From positions 1 through 64,000 of the forward strand of contig NZ_AXAY01000039.1 of the NCBI RefSeq assembly GCF_000473045.1: 64,000 nucleotides of DNA, written 5' to 3'. The number at the start of each line of letters is the position of its first letter. Position 1 is the stretch's first letter. Source of the DNA: Bradyrhizobium sp. WSM3983 (GTDB lineage: Bacteria > Pseudomonadota > Alphaproteobacteria > Rhizobiales > Xanthobacteraceae). Shown here piece after piece: positions 43,884-53,510 of this stretch. The notes beneath the pieces are model-generated. The model was not told the DNA's origin, did no database searches, and worked only from the letters and a program-made list of their open reading frames with translations. The translations under genes and the position numbers were made by a program.

Positions 43884-45233
43884 ATGGTCCTTTCACAGTG
43901 GATCGTCGGCTCGTCCGAGGAAGCAGGCTTCCTGAAGCTTGTTCTCGACCATGTATCGGACTGCCTCGTCGCGGTTGATACTTCTGGGACAATCGTATTG
44001 ATCAACCAGCCATACTGCAGACTATTAGGCGGTAAAGCGGATGATTTTATCGGACGGCACATTACCGACGTCGTGGGTCCACAGACCAAGCTCCATCTCG
44101 TTGCGCGTGGTGAAGGAAGCCATGTTGGTTACCCTTTGAAGGTCCGCGGACATCAACTCATTACGAAGCAAGTTCCAGTAATTCAGGATGGTCAAATCAT
44201 CGGTGCCGTTGGCTTGGCACTGTTTTCGGATCTCGCTGCTCTGAAACGAACCTTCCGTCGGATCTCGCAAGCGGAGCTGGCACTGCCCCAAGGCAACAAA
44301 CCTTGGCGTTCGCGGTTTGGCATGAGCAACATCGTGGGGCAAGGCGAGCTCATGGACGCCTACCGAAACTCTCTTGAGGTCGTCGCAGGGCACGATCTTC
44401 CTGTTTTAATCTCGGGTGAAACTGGCTCCGGCAAGGAATTGGCCGCCCACGCCATCCACGCGCATTCAAGCCGATCCGAGGGTCCTTTCGTTTGGATCAA
44501 TTGCGCTTCAATCCCGGGCGAGCTGATCGAAGCCGAGTTATTTGGCTATGAAGGCGGCGCATTCACCGGCGCGCGCAGTCGCGGAAAGCTGGGAAAGTTC
44601 GAGTTGGCTTCCGGAGGTACCCTGTTCCTTGACGAAATTGGCGATATGCCATTACACCTCCAGGGCAGCTTGCTGCGCGTTCTCCAGACCAACGAGATCG
44701 TACGCGTTGGCGGCACGACGCCGGTCGCCGTCAATGCCCGCGTCATTTGCGCAACTAATCAATCGCTGCCCGAACTGGCGCGCGCTGGCCGCTTTAGACA
44801 GGACCTTTACTACCGCCTCGGCGTGCTGCCGATCGACGTCCCTCCCCTTCGCGACCGTGAGGACACCGAATTTCTCGCGCGACAATTGCTGACGCGGATT
44901 GCAGCCCGATTGAGTGCGGTGCCGAAGGACTTGAGCCGAAGGGAGATCACAGCGCTTCTTGCACATCGATGGCCAGGCAATGTTCGGGAACTCGAAAACG
45001 TGCTCACCCGGTTCGTCGTAACCAGTCAACTGGTGTTGCTCCCCGCAGATCTACGTCCCGAGCAGGACGAGGCGCGCAAACCGCAACCGCTCAAGAAGCG
45101 TATTCAGTCCCAGACGGCGACGGAGATCAGGGCCGCCCTAAAGCAATCGAGCGGCAACAGAAGCCGTGCGGCCGGGCTGCTGGGCATCAGCCGGGCACAT
45201 CTCTACCGACTCATGAAGGAGCAGCGCCTATGA
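43884..45233 (+). CDS. Sigma-54-dependent activator: PAS, AAA+ and Fis domains
   Basis: 449 residues. The N-terminal PAS sensor spans about 15-125 (LVLDHVSDCLVAVDTSGTIV). The AAA+ domain has Walker A GETGSGKE (178-185), the sigma-54 contact loop GAFTGA (225-230), and Walker B GGTLFLDEIG (about 244-253). The C-terminal Fis-type HTH has SGNRSRAAGLLGISRAHLYR. It remodels sigma-54 polymerase at -24/-12 promoters in response to a signal sensed by the PAS domain. It faces the hydrolase-MHS operon, whose promoter fits sigma-54, so that operon is the likely target. No receiver domain is present, so it is not a classic two-component response regulator. Confidence 0.95.
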   Translation: MVLSQWIVGSSEEAGFLKLVLDHVSDCLVAVDTSGTIVLINQPYCRLLGGKADDFIGRHITDVVGPQTKLHLVARGEGSHVGYPLKVRGHQLITKQVPVIQDGQIIGAVGLALFSDLAALKRTFRRISQAELALPQGNKPWRSRFGMSNIVGQGELMDAYRNSLEVVAGHDLPVLISGETGSGKELAAHAIHAHSSRSEGPFVWINCASIPGELIEAELFGYEGGAFTGARSRGKLGKFELASGGTLFLDEIGDMPLHLQGSLLRVLQTNEIVRVGGTTPVAVNARVICATNQSLPELARAGRFRQDLYYRLGVLPIDVPPLRDREDTEFLARQLLTRIAARLSAVPKDLSRREITALLAHRWPGNVRELENVLTRFVVTSQLVLLPADLRPEQDEARKPQPLKKRIQSQTATEIRAALKQSSGNRSRAAGLLGISRAHLYRLMKEQRL

Positions 45234-45286
45234 CCGCTCGCATCGAGTCTCGATGCCTCCTTTCAACACACAGAACGAATCTCGCC

Positions 45287-46954
45287 CTATGCCGCCCGGA
45301 CGCTTGCAACAAAGCCGCTGACCTCCTCCTGTAACAGCTGCAACTTGCCCGTCAGGCGCGCGCTCGAGCCAAGCACGGTGCCCGCCACCTGACCGGTTTG
45401 CGACGTGGCGGTGCTGACATCGGAGATGTTCTGCGAAACCCGGTTCGTGCCGGAAGCCGCGTCCCGCACACTTTGTGCGATGGCTTGCGTTGCAACGCCT
45501 TGCTCCTCCACGGCCGAGGCGATCGACGACGATATCTCGTTTACCTCTGTGATGGTCGCGAGAATGCTCTGAATGTTGCCGACCACGGAAGTCGTCTCCG
45601 CCTGTATCGAAGAAATTTGCGCCCCGATTTCGTCGGTGGCCTTGGCCGTTTGCGTCGCGAGCGACTTCACTTCCGCGGCTACGACCGCAAAACCCCTCCC
45701 GGCTTCGCCAGCCCGCGCCGCCTCAATCGTGGCATTCAGCGCGAGCAGGTTGGTCTGCGCCGCAACCTGGTTGATGAGTCCAACGACCTCGCCGATCTTG
45801 GAGGCCGCCGCGGCGAGCCCTTGCACTGTGGCATTGGCACGCTGCCCGTCGTTGGCGGCCTTGTCGGCAACCTGAGCCGCCTGTGTCACGCGATGGCTTA
45901 TCTCGTTGATCGAAGCCGACAGTTGACTGGCAGCCGAAGCTACCATTTGCACGTTCTCGGAAGCCTCGCGACCCGCTTCCGCAACCGAGTTCGCGCGTCC
46001 ATTGGCATGATCGGCGCTCGCTGACATACTCTCTGCGGCCCTCTGCATCTCGCTCGCCTCATCGAAGACCTGCCGCACCACGCTTTCGACGCTTGCCTCG
46101 AACTTGCCGGCAAGTTCGACCATCGTCCTGCGCTTGTCTTCGTCAGCGCTCTGCTTGAGCTTTTGCTGATCGTCGTTCATCTTCCGAACCGCGGCTACGT
46201 TCTCCTTAAATACGCGCAAGGCGCGGGCGAGACTCCCGACTTCATCGCGGCGGGTCGTGAACGGTACCTCGAAATCATCTTCCCCCGAAGCAAGCCTCTC
46301 GGTAAGAGTGGTAATCGTGGTGAGAGACCGCGTCACGGTGCGGCTGATTGCAAGGGAAATGGCGAGCACCAGCACAACGACACCAAGGCAAATCCAAGCG
46401 AACGTCCAGGCGGTCTGCCGAAAGATCACGTCGACATCGTCGAGATAGATGCCGGTGCCGATGATCCAGCCCCAAGGCGCAAAACCCTTTACATAGGATA
46501 GCTTGGAAACCGGCTGATCGGAGCCCATTTTTGGCCAGAGGTAGCCGTAGAAGCCGGCGCCCTGTTTCTGCACAACGTCGACAAAGCCCCGAAAGAGGTA
46601 ATTTCCAGCCGGATCTTTAAACTCTCCGACCGGCTTGCCATCGAGCTCAGGCTTGGCCGGGCTCATGATCATGTGCGGAACCATGTCGTTGATCCAGAAG
46701 AACTCGACCTTGCCGTAGCGCAGCCCCTTGATTTCCGCGAGAGCAGCAGCCTGGGCCTGCTCGCGACTAAGCTTTCCGTCGCTTTCAAACTTTTGGTAGT
46801 GCGCCAGGATACCGTGCCCGATATCGACCATTTGCTGGATCTTGGCCTGTCGATCCGCCATCATCTGGCTGCGGATATTGTACAACGCAATTGGCACCAG
46901 AGCGATCATGCCCGCAAGCGCGACGCCAATGATGACGAGGAATTTGGCTCTCAC
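45287..46954 (-). CDS. Methyl-accepting chemotaxis protein with single Cache sensor
   Basis: About 555 residues from the GTG at 46954; the longer frame overlaps cobW and is not family-like. Helix 1 ([20 protein letters not shown]) is followed by an extracytoplasmic single Cache domain ([20 protein letters not shown] through [18 protein letters not shown]). Helix 2 ([20 protein letters not shown]), a HAMP domain and the coiled-coil signalling hairpin come next, with the conserved tip [20 protein letters not shown] then [15 protein letters not shown]. It senses a small ligand and signals to CheA/CheW. It is divergent from the nitrile hydratase locus. The final VASVRAA lacks a CheR-type pentapeptide. 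Confidence 0.9.
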   Translation of the reverse strand: MRAKFLVIIGVALAGMIALVPIALYNIRSQMMADRQAKIQQMVDIGHGILAHYQKFESDGKLSREQAQAAALAEIKGLRYGKVEFFWINDMVPHMIMSPAKPELDGKPVGEFKDPAGNYLFRGFVDVVQKQGAGFYGYLWPKMGSDQPVSKLSYVKGFAPWGWIIGTGIYLDDVDVIFRQTAWTFAWICLGVVVLVLAISLAISRTVTRSLTTITTLTERLASGEDDFEVPFTTRRDEVGSLARALRVFKENVAAVRKMNDDQQKLKQSADEDKRRTMVELAGKFEASVESVVRQVFDEASEMQRAAESMSASADHANGRANSVAEAGREASENVQMVASAASQLSASINEISHRVTQAAQVADKAANDGQRANATVQGLAAAASKIGEVVGLINQVAAQTNLLALNATIEAARAGEAGRGFAVVAAEVKSLATQTAKATDEIGAQISSIQAETTSVVGNIQSILATITEVNEISSSIASAVEEQGVATQAIAQSVRDAASGTNRVSQNISDVSTATSQTGQVAGTVLGSSARLTGKLQLLQEEVSGFVASVRAA

Positions 46955-47099
46955 CAGACGCTTAAGTATCTTGGCCTTGCCCCCGCCAATGCACGAAGTT
47001 GACGCTGTTTGGCAGAATTTGCACGTATGCCAATGTTGCGATGCCCCTCGCCCCAAAACTAGCTTCCCCAGGGAGTGGTGCAAAGAAGCGCAGGGGTTG

Positions 47100-48092
47100 A
47101 TGGCGACATCGCGAAAAATTCCGGTCACTGTCCTGACCGGCTTTCTGGGATCGGGTAAGACGACGCTGCTAAATCAGCTCCTCGAAAGCGATCTGATGGC
47201 GGGCTCCGCGGTCATCGTGAACGAGTTCGGGACGATCAGCATCGACGCGGAGCTGGTGATCGGCGTCGACGATGAAATCCTCCAGATCAACAACGGCTGC
47301 ATCTGCTGCACGGTCCGCACCGATCTGGTTACGACGATCACCAATCTCCTTTCCGGCACGAAGCCGATTCGCCGTATCCTTATCGAGACTACGGGTCTGG
47401 CCGATCCCGCACCCGTCATACAGAGTTTTATTGTCGACGAAGTGCTGTCAGCAGCGACCATGCTCGATGCGGTCGTAACGGTAGTGGACGCCACCCATAT
47501 CGATCGGTGGCTTGCCGACCAAAGCTCCGGCGAAAACGTCGCTGCCGAACAGATCGCCTTTGCCGATATCGCAGTGATCAGCAAGCTGGATCTGGCCGGA
47601 GAAGGCAGCCTCGCCAAGTGTGAGGCGACCATTAGGACCATCAACCCGATGGCTCGTGTGGTGGCTCCGGTTGACGGCCGGGTGGTTGTCTCATCAATCA
47701 TAGACGTGAAGGCGTTCGATCTGAAGAGCTGCCTGGCGATCGAACCGCTGCTGCTCTCCGATCTAGAACACGAGCACGATTTGTCAGTGATCAGCGTGGA
47801 GGTACGTGAAGAACACCCGTTGGATGGACCTCGGTTCTTCCGATGGCTCAACGCCTTCGTTCAACAGAACGGTGACCGGCTTCTGCGCTGCAAGGGCATA
47901 TTATCGCTGGCGAGCGAAGCGCGGCGTTGGGTGTTTCACGGCGTCCACATGACGCTCGACGGTCGGCCAGGTCGCCCATGGGGCGCGGCGGAGCCTCGGA
48001 CCAGCGCGATCGTCTTCATCGGAAGAGGGCTCGATGCGGCTCGTATTCGCAACGAGATTGCCGACCTGTCACAGCAGGATCTCGTCGCTTAG
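47100..48092 (+). CDS. CobW/COG0523 GTPase (metallochaperone family)
   Basis: 330 residues from the ATG at 47100; the open frame begins far upstream inside the divergent chemoreceptor gene. Walker A is [13 protein letters not shown] (14-26). The CxCC metal motif CICC (67-70) lies in [13 protein letters not shown]. Then come [15 protein letters not shown] and the nucleotide motif [10 protein letters not shown]. The family loads metals such as zinc or cobalt into target proteins; the P47K activator of Fe-type nitrile hydratase belongs to it. It lies 129 bases upstream of the nitrile hydratase beta subunit, so assisting that enzyme is the likely role. No long His-rich loop is seen. Confidence 0.9.
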   Translation: MATSRKIPVTVLTGFLGSGKTTLLNQLLESDLMAGSAVIVNEFGTISIDAELVIGVDDEILQINNGCICCTVRTDLVTTITNLLSGTKPIRRILIETTGLADPAPVIQSFIVDEVLSAATMLDAVVTVVDATHIDRWLADQSSGENVAAEQIAFADIAVISKLDLAGEGSLAKCEATIRTINPMARVVAPVDGRVVVSSIIDVKAFDLKSCLAIEPLLLSDLEHEHDLSVISVEVREEHPLDGPRFFRWLNAFVQQNGDRLLRCKGILSLASEARRWVFHGVHMTLDGRPGRPWGAAEPRTSAIVFIGRGLDAARIRNEIADLSQQDLVA

Positions 48093-48221
48093 CGCGGATC
48101 GGCAGCTCAGAAGGTTTACCGCGTTTCATGCCGACGAGACGATCGACTTTGCGTCTCGATATCCCGCGGCGTTTTGGATTCTGGCGGCAGCGTACCCAAT
48201 CCGGAGGAAAACGGCTCCAAC

Positions 48222-48944
48222 ATGAAGCTGCAACACTATCTTGGCGGCCTGGAAGGCCTCGATCCGATCTCGCTCGAAACACGGATATTCGTGGAAGCTT
48301 GGGAGGAGCGGATCTTCGGCATCCACACCGCGATGATGGCGCTGAGCTCGCAACTTGAGCTCGACGCGACATCAAGCACTTTCAACACCGAGTGGACCTG
48401 GGCGGACCTGCGCAAAGGCGCCGAGTCGATGAATCCATTCGATTACTTCAAGTACCGCTACTACGAAAAATGGCTCGGCGGTATCTCCGGCTATTTCGTT
48501 GCCAAGGGCTATATCGCCCGAGCAGAGCTCGATGCGCGGACGAAGGCCTTTCTGTCTTCGGCACCGGCGATGCCGAGGGGCGGAGACGCCGAAGTCGATG
48601 CTCGCGTACGAAAATACCTCTTGATTGGGGACGACCCGAAACGCGAGCGATCAGCTCCGCCCCGCTTCGCGGCCGGAGATACGGTTCGGGTCGCCGACCC
48701 GAATTCAGTCGACCACACGCGCCTGCCGGGTCATCTCCGGAACAAGGTGGGCGTCATCGACAGCGTCTATCCCGACGCCTACGCCTACCTTTGCGACACG
48801 GGACCCGACGGACTCGGGAAGGCGATGCCGGCTTACTGCGTCAAGTTCGATCCCGAAGATCTCTGGCCAGGCAATACCGAAACAAACTTCACCTTCTATG
48901 CAGATCTGTTCGAGGCCTACCTCGAACCTGCCACCGCATCCTGA
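48222..48944 (+). CDS. nthB: Nitrile hydratase beta subunit
   Basis: 240 residues from the ATG at 48222, with GGAGGA 13 bases before it; the frame extends 16 residues to 48174. The N-terminal helical part has YLGGLEGLDPIS, WEERIFGIHTAMMAL and MNPFDYFKYRYYEKWLGGIS. The C-terminal SH3-like barrel has RFAAGDTVRVADPNSVDHTR, LPGHLRNKVGVIDS and YCVKFDPEDLWPG. With the alpha subunit it hydrates nitriles to amides in the cytoplasm. The beta-then-alpha gene order is the one usual for cobalt-type enzymes. Confidence 0.93.
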   Translation: MKLQHYLGGLEGLDPISLETRIFVEAWEERIFGIHTAMMALSSQLELDATSSTFNTEWTWADLRKGAESMNPFDYFKYRYYEKWLGGISGYFVAKGYIARAELDARTKAFLSSAPAMPRGGDAEVDARVRKYLLIGDDPKRERSAPPRFAAGDTVRVADPNSVDHTRLPGHLRNKVGVIDSVYPDAYAYLCDTGPDGLGKAMPAYCVKFDPEDLWPGNTETNFTFYADLFEAYLEPATAS

Positions 48945-48954
48945 GGAGACCTCG

Positions 48955-49575
48955 ATGGAGCGCTTCGAATATTCGAGAGACCGCGAGGCGGTGAACGCGG
49001 CGCGCGCACGCGCGCTTGAGGCTCTTCTCATCGAGAAGGGTGTTATCACCAGCGAGACCGTCGACAAGATCATGGCGATCTTCGCGACTGAGATGGGTCC
49101 GTTCAACGGCGCCAAACTCGTTGCGAAGGCGTGGGTCGATCCGGCGTTCAAGACACTTCTGGCCCAAGACACCATGGCCGCCGTCGAACAGATGAATTTC
49201 GCGACCAAGGGTGCCGGCGCCGAAGGCGAGCATATGAAAGCGGCGATTAACACGCCCGAGGTGCACAACCTCATCATCTGCACGCTCTGTTCATGTTACC
49301 CGTGGCCGATCCTCGGCCTTCCGCCCTACTGGTACAAGGACCCTTCATTCCGTGCACGAGCTGCGCGTGAACCGCGGAAGGTGCTCGGCGAGTTCGGGCT
49401 GAACATCGATCCGACTAAGGAGATCAAGACCTGGGACAGCAGCGCCCAGATTCGCTGGTTCGTCGTTCCCGAGCGGCCGGAAGGCACAGAACATCTCGGC
49501 GAAGAGCAACTTGCGGCGCTAGTCACGCCCGAATCGATGATGGGAGTGGCCATCGTCAAGCCGCCGAGTGCTTGA
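48955..49575 (+). CDS. nthA: Nitrile hydratase alpha subunit, cobalt type
   Basis: 206 residues from the ATG at 48955 behind GAGGAG. The metal claw is CTLCSC (Cys109, Cys112, Ser113, Cys114) in IICTLCSCYPWPILGLPPYW. The Thr after the first cysteine marks the Co(III) type; Fe types have Ser. The two later cysteines are oxidised to sulfinic and sulfenic acid in mature enzymes. Other family segments are EMGPFNGAKLVAKAWVDPAF and IDPTKEIKTWDSSAQIRWFV. The related gamma subunit of thiocyanate hydrolase has the same claw, but the single-chain beta gene here supports nitrile hydratase. Confidence 0.95.
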   Translation: MERFEYSRDREAVNAARARALEALLIEKGVITSETVDKIMAIFATEMGPFNGAKLVAKAWVDPAFKTLLAQDTMAAVEQMNFATKGAGAEGEHMKAAINTPEVHNLIICTLCSCYPWPILGLPPYWYKDPSFRARAAREPRKVLGEFGLNIDPTKEIKTWDSSAQIRWFVVPERPEGTEHLGEEQLAALVTPESMMGVAIVKPPSA

Positions 49576-49582
49576 GACAACG

Positions 49583-49921
49583 ATGCAGACGAACTTCGAG
49601 CATTTCGCCCTGAGCAGCATGATGGGAAAGTCCGACATGCCGCCCAAGGACAATGGAAGCCTGTGCTTCGGTGCGCCTTGGCAGCGCCAAGCCTTCGGAA
49701 TAGCGCTGGCTCTTTCCAAGCAGGGCGTGTTCGAATGGGACGACTTCCGCTCGGAAATGATATCAAGCATCGCCGCATGGGAGGTCGCTCACGAGAATAC
49801 CGACCATAGTTGGGACTACTACGAGATTTGGCTTACCGTGCTGGAGCGGATGGTCCAGCGGTCTGGCTTACTGGGCGACGCGACCCAAGCTTCTCCTAAG
49901 GCGCTCCTCTCATCGCCTTAG
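49583..49921 (+). CDS. Nitrile hydratase accessory protein (P14K/NhlE-like)
   Basis: 112 residues from the ATG at 49583 (GTG at 49568, overlapping the alpha stop region, also in frame). The family pattern is LCFGAPWQRQAFGIALALSK, GVFEWDDFRSEMISS and YYEIWLTVLERMVQRSGL. In cobalt-type enzymes this small protein forms a complex with the alpha subunit and delivers Co by subunit exchange. It follows the alpha gene directly, completing a beta-alpha-accessory operon. Confidence 0.87.
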   Translation: MQTNFEHFALSSMMGKSDMPPKDNGSLCFGAPWQRQAFGIALALSKQGVFEWDDFRSEMISSIAAWEVAHENTDHSWDYYEIWLTVLERMVQRSGLLGDATQASPKALLSSP

Positions 49922-50396
49922 AGATTCTTCAGGCTCGTGGTCAGGGACTAGGCGAGCGACTGTTCCATGACATCGTTGGTCAGCTTTTGGCAAAGCTTTT
50001 GGCTGCAGGCTACACCTGCGGGTGTTCGAAGCGAATGTCGCAGGCCTTCGCTTTTATGGACGCCTTGGAGGCAGCGTAGTCGAGAGGGATCGCTCTGCAA
50101 CTCCTGCGGCGAATGGAACGGTCTTCCCGCGCGTGCACTGGCCAACCCTCAAGCAAATCGGCTAAAATCGCGAATTGCAGATCTGCTTCTGGCGTTGTGG
50201 ATGGCTGCCGCATCCAAAAGCGGATCTGAGCATTACCTTTGAATAGGTGCTCTAAACCAGCGGCTCCCACGTGGAGTTTGCTCTGTAACCCGTGCACGGA
50301 GTCCGAATACCACGCAAGTTTGGCCGAAAATGACGCATCGGTGGCGAATAGCCGGAACGAGAATTGCATGAAACTTGGGCCTACTGGGGATTATTG
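49922..50396. other. 475-bp region without a recognised gene
   Basis: The longest frame is on the minus strand (50010-50369, 119 codons). It has no hallmark of any family and no ribosome site that I trust. Nothing here is recognised as RNA, repeat or insertion sequence. It presumably contains the promoter of the GlxA-type regulator. Confidence 0.4.
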
Positions 50397-51398
50397 ATGC
50401 GCATCGCACTACTAGCTCCGCCCGGTGTTCAATCCCTCGACATCGTCGGTCCCGCGGAAGTCTTCGGGGAGGCCGCAAGACGGCTCGGAGATCCCAGCGC
50501 CTATACCGTGCAGGTGATAGCGGGATCAGCCGAACCTGTTCTCGGGACGGGAGGCCTGCGCTTCTTGGCTGACCGACACATATTTCAAGCCGACGAACCG
50601 ATCGACACTCTTTTGGTCGGCGGCGATCCGACATTTGAGACGATTGATCCAGCGACTGTGCAGTGGCTACGACGGCGCTCCAGCACGGTCCGTCGACTCG
50701 GATCTGTCTGTACGGGTGTCTTTTTGCTCGCGGCGGCCGGCTTGCTCGAGGGAAAGCGTGTAACGACGCATTGGGAATGCGCGGCCCGTCTGCGCGCCCA
50801 GTATCCAACTCTCAATATCGATTCCAACCAAATTTTTATTAGAGACGGTAACCTCTTCACGACCGCTGGTGTCACCGCCGGCATGGATCTCGCGCTCGCT
50901 CTCGTCGAGGAAGATTATGGACGAGACCTCGCTCTGATCGTTGCACGTTATATGGTCATGTTCCTGAAACGGCCCGGCGGTCAATCACAATTTAGCGCCC
51001 ATCTTGCAGCGCAAATGTCCGGCAAGACAAAGATCCAACAGGTCCAGCAATACGTCCTCGACAATCTTGCGGCGCCACTCGCGGTCGATAGCTTGGCCGA
51101 ACGGGCTGGCATGAGTGTTCGGAATTTCACACGGGTGTTCCGCCGGGAAATGAACATGACGCCGACCGAGTTTGTGGACGCGGCGCGACTGGATGCGGCA
51201 CGACTGCTCCTCGAAGATAGTGGAAAATCGTTACAGCAGATCGCCCTACGCTGCGGCTTCGGGAATGCCGACGGTATGAGGCGGGCATTCGTCAGAAACC
51301 TTGGCGTAGGCCCTGGCGAATATCGACTTCGGTTTCGAAGTGCGTGGGCAGATACAACTCTGCCCTCACCTAACCATCCAGTACCCAGCAGACCATAG
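50397..51398 (+). CDS. GlxA-family regulator: DJ-1/PfpI-like sensor plus AraC DNA-binding domain (copy 1)
   Basis: 333 residues from the ATG at 50397 behind GGGGA. The N-terminal half is a class I glutamine amidotransferase-like fold (RIALLAPPGVQSLDIVGPAE) with the nucleophile-elbow cysteine in GSVCTGVFLLAAAGLLEGKR. The C-terminal half is a double AraC HTH (LAAPLAVDSLAERAGMSVRN, FTRVFRREMNMTPTEFVDAA, IALRCGFGNADGMRRAFVRN). Family members activate catabolic genes for amines, amides or amino acids. It lies downstream of the nitrile hydratase operon in the same direction and is followed by a second similar gene, so it may respond to nitriles or amides. Confidence 0.9.
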   Translation: MRIALLAPPGVQSLDIVGPAEVFGEAARRLGDPSAYTVQVIAGSAEPVLGTGGLRFLADRHIFQADEPIDTLLVGGDPTFETIDPATVQWLRRRSSTVRRLGSVCTGVFLLAAAGLLEGKRVTTHWECAARLRAQYPTLNIDSNQIFIRDGNLFTTAGVTAGMDLALALVEEDYGRDLALIVARYMVMFLKRPGGQSQFSAHLAAQMSGKTKIQQVQQYVLDNLAAPLAVDSLAERAGMSVRNFTRVFRREMNMTPTEFVDAARLDAARLLLEDSGKSLQQIALRCGFGNADGMRRAFVRNLGVGPGEYRLRFRSAWADTTLPSPNHPVPSRP

Positions 51399-51698
51399 AA
51401 CGCTCAGGTTATTGCAGCGGCTATCGCGCGCGCCTGCATCGCAAGTCGCCACGCGCTATGCGCACCGTCGCAAGACGGATGCGACGTTCTCTTTCAATCT
51501 TAAGGCGTCGAAGGTTGCCGAACCGAGCATCCGTCGGTGCGCAAATGGCCGATGGTGACGTGTCTTTGGCCGCACGACTGCAGCGGGCTCACACATAATC
51601 GTCATCGAACGTTCGGTTAGATCAACGACAGGCGGCCCGAAAAGCCGGCAACAAGGATCGTGAGGCCGTGCGCGGCTGAGGCGTCGAGGCATCTATCT
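51399..51698. other. 300-bp spacer between the two GlxA-type genes
   Basis: No gene, hairpin terminator or clear operator seen. Frames in it are short and unlike known proteins. Confidence 0.4.
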
Positions 51699-52742
51699 AT
51701 GGCGAACATCGACCCTCCTCCGCCCCGTGAAAGCGATGGAGAAGTTGGGCCTAGTCTTCGAGTCGGCATCGTCATCATCAACGGTGCCAACGCGATCGAC
51801 TTCATAGGTCCGAGCGACGCGTTCAACGAAGCCGGCCGATCAGCCGCGACGCCATTTCGTTACCAAGTCGATCTGATCAGCGTTCGGCCCGGCCCCATCG
51901 TGGGTTCGTCCGGCATCCGTACCCTTCCCGATAAGATTATCGGACCCGAACTGGATGCGGCCTACGATACGATCTTGATTACTGGCACTCAAGAACTTCA
52001 CCCATTTGACGGCGACCAGCTTCTTATCGACTGGCTGAAACGAAACGCGCCCTCGGCGCGACGCATCTGTGCCACATGTACCGGAACATTCATCCTGGCA
52101 TCGGCCGGCCTCCTCAACGGACGGCGCGTCGCCACACGTCACGATCACGCTAAGCAGCTTGCAAACATGTTTCCAGAGGTCCGTGTCGAGCCGGATAGGC
52201 TCTTCGTGCGGGACGGCAGCTATTATACCGCTGTCGGTGGCATGGCCGGGATCGATCTGTGCCTTTATCTCATCGAGAACGATTGCGGTCGGGCGACTTT
52301 TCTCGATGTGGCCCGGATGTTGGTGCTCTTCCTGCGGCGTCCGGGCAACCACCCTCAAGTCAGCGAATTCCTGAAAGCGCAATCAATCACAAATACTCAG
52401 ATCAGCCAGGTGATGGACTGGGCGCTAGACAATCTCGTCGCCGATCTTTCGGTCGACGCGCTCGCCAAGCGTGCAGCTATGAGCCCGAGGAATTTCAGCC
52501 GCGCGTTCATGGACGAAATGATGACCACCCCTGCGCGCTTTGTCGAAAACATCCGGATCGAGGCCGCTCGCATTCTACTCGAGACTACGCCGCTAACTAT
52601 TCAGCAAATTGCCCATCGGGCCGGGTTCGGTAACCCTGCAAACATGCGTCGTGCTTTCGTTCGCGCCTTTCAGGCACCGCCCGCGGAATATCGGCATAAC
52701 ATCGATCGCTCCCCGACCAACTCGAAGGGGCTAAGTTGCTGA
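51699..52742 (+). CDS. GlxA-family regulator: DJ-1/PfpI-like sensor plus AraC DNA-binding domain (copy 2)
   Basis: 347 residues from the ATG at 51699. It has the same architecture as the gene before it: sensor half RVGIVIINGANAIDFIGPSD with the elbow cysteine in CATCTGTFILASAGLLNGRR, and an AraC half (LVADLSVDALAKRAAMSPRN, FSRAFMDEMMTTPARFVENI, IAHRAGFGNPANMRRAFVRA). The two are clearly paralogous but divergent, so the duplication is old or they were acquired separately. Whether they act together on the nitrile hydratase operon is unknown. Confidence 0.9.
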   Translation: MANIDPPPPRESDGEVGPSLRVGIVIINGANAIDFIGPSDAFNEAGRSAATPFRYQVDLISVRPGPIVGSSGIRTLPDKIIGPELDAAYDTILITGTQELHPFDGDQLLIDWLKRNAPSARRICATCTGTFILASAGLLNGRRVATRHDHAKQLANMFPEVRVEPDRLFVRDGSYYTAVGGMAGIDLCLYLIENDCGRATFLDVARMLVLFLRRPGNHPQVSEFLKAQSITNTQISQVMDWALDNLVADLSVDALAKRAAMSPRNFSRAFMDEMMTTPARFVENIRIEAARILLETTPLTIQQIAHRAGFGNPANMRRAFVRAFQAPPAEYRHNIDRSPTNSKGLSC

Positions 52743-53051
52743 AGGCCTGACGACTGGGTTTTGACTTTTCTCGATCAAGAAGGCGTTGCCCTAGCATGGC
52801 CGATGATCAACCACTGTTTTAGAGCCCACGATAGTATCGACGCTCGGACCGTTCCGGGACGTCGCCTAAGGTGTCATGACCGACCGTCCCCGAAGCGGCC
52901 GATGCAACGCCGGTAGGTTCTCCACTGGATAGCGAAATCGGAACCTACAGCAGACCTCGTGACGCTACTCAGGGGTGGCATCCCAAGATCGCTTCAACTT
53001 TCATTTCCAAGATTTAATCCGGCCTAATTCCCCAACCAGTCTTTCGTGAGA
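52743..53051. other. 309-bp region at the edge of a gene graveyard
   Basis: No gene or structured element recognised. It separates the GlxA-type gene from degraded minus-strand gene fragments. Confidence 0.4.
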
Positions 53052-53488
53052 TCAGCCAGCATGAACCGTCAGTGATTCCCCGAGCCCTGTGACTGTTGTC
53101 TGATATTGAACGTCCGCGCATTCGAACCGCTGGGCTCTCGACAGCAGTATCTTCTCGAAAACAGGCTGGACAATGTCGGTTCGCGTGCCAAAACCGTTCG
53201 GCGTCATGAACGGATCAATTCTGACGATCGGCGGCCCCGCGATGAATAGAAGAAGATTCCGAAAGGCGCGGCGATATCGTCGCGCATGACTGGAAGAATA
53301 CCCAGTTTATCGAGCACGCGCATGTATTCGTCGTCGACGACCAGTGCTCGCGGCAAGTCCGAGGTGAATTCGTTACGCTCCACCAGGATCGTCTTGACGT
53401 CCAGCGAGCCAAGGATGTTGCACCGTAAGCTCGAAGCCGGCCCGAAGCCGGCCCTGTTATAGCCGCGGAAGCGGGGAGTCTTGACCAT
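53052..53488 (-). pseudogene. N-terminal fragment of an MhpA-like FAD monooxygenase, frameshifted
   Basis: On the minus strand the frame reads FGPASSLRCNILGSLDVKTI, LVERNEFTSDLPRALVVDDE, then YMRVLDKLGILPVMRDDIAA and PFGIFFY. This matches the FAD-binding N-terminus of 3-(3-hydroxyphenyl)propionate hydroxylase-type enzymes, in which VERN, PRA and DDE-like segments recur. Near 53230 the frame shifts and the family sequence continues as IDPFMTPNGFGTRTDIVQPV and FEKILLSRAQRF, until a TGA at 53052-53054. The GxGxxG motif is damaged (GFGPAS), and the remaining two thirds of the enzyme are missing. It is a dead remnant. Confidence 0.65.
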
Positions 53489-53510
53489 CTCGATGGCAAG
53501 CTTGTCTGGC

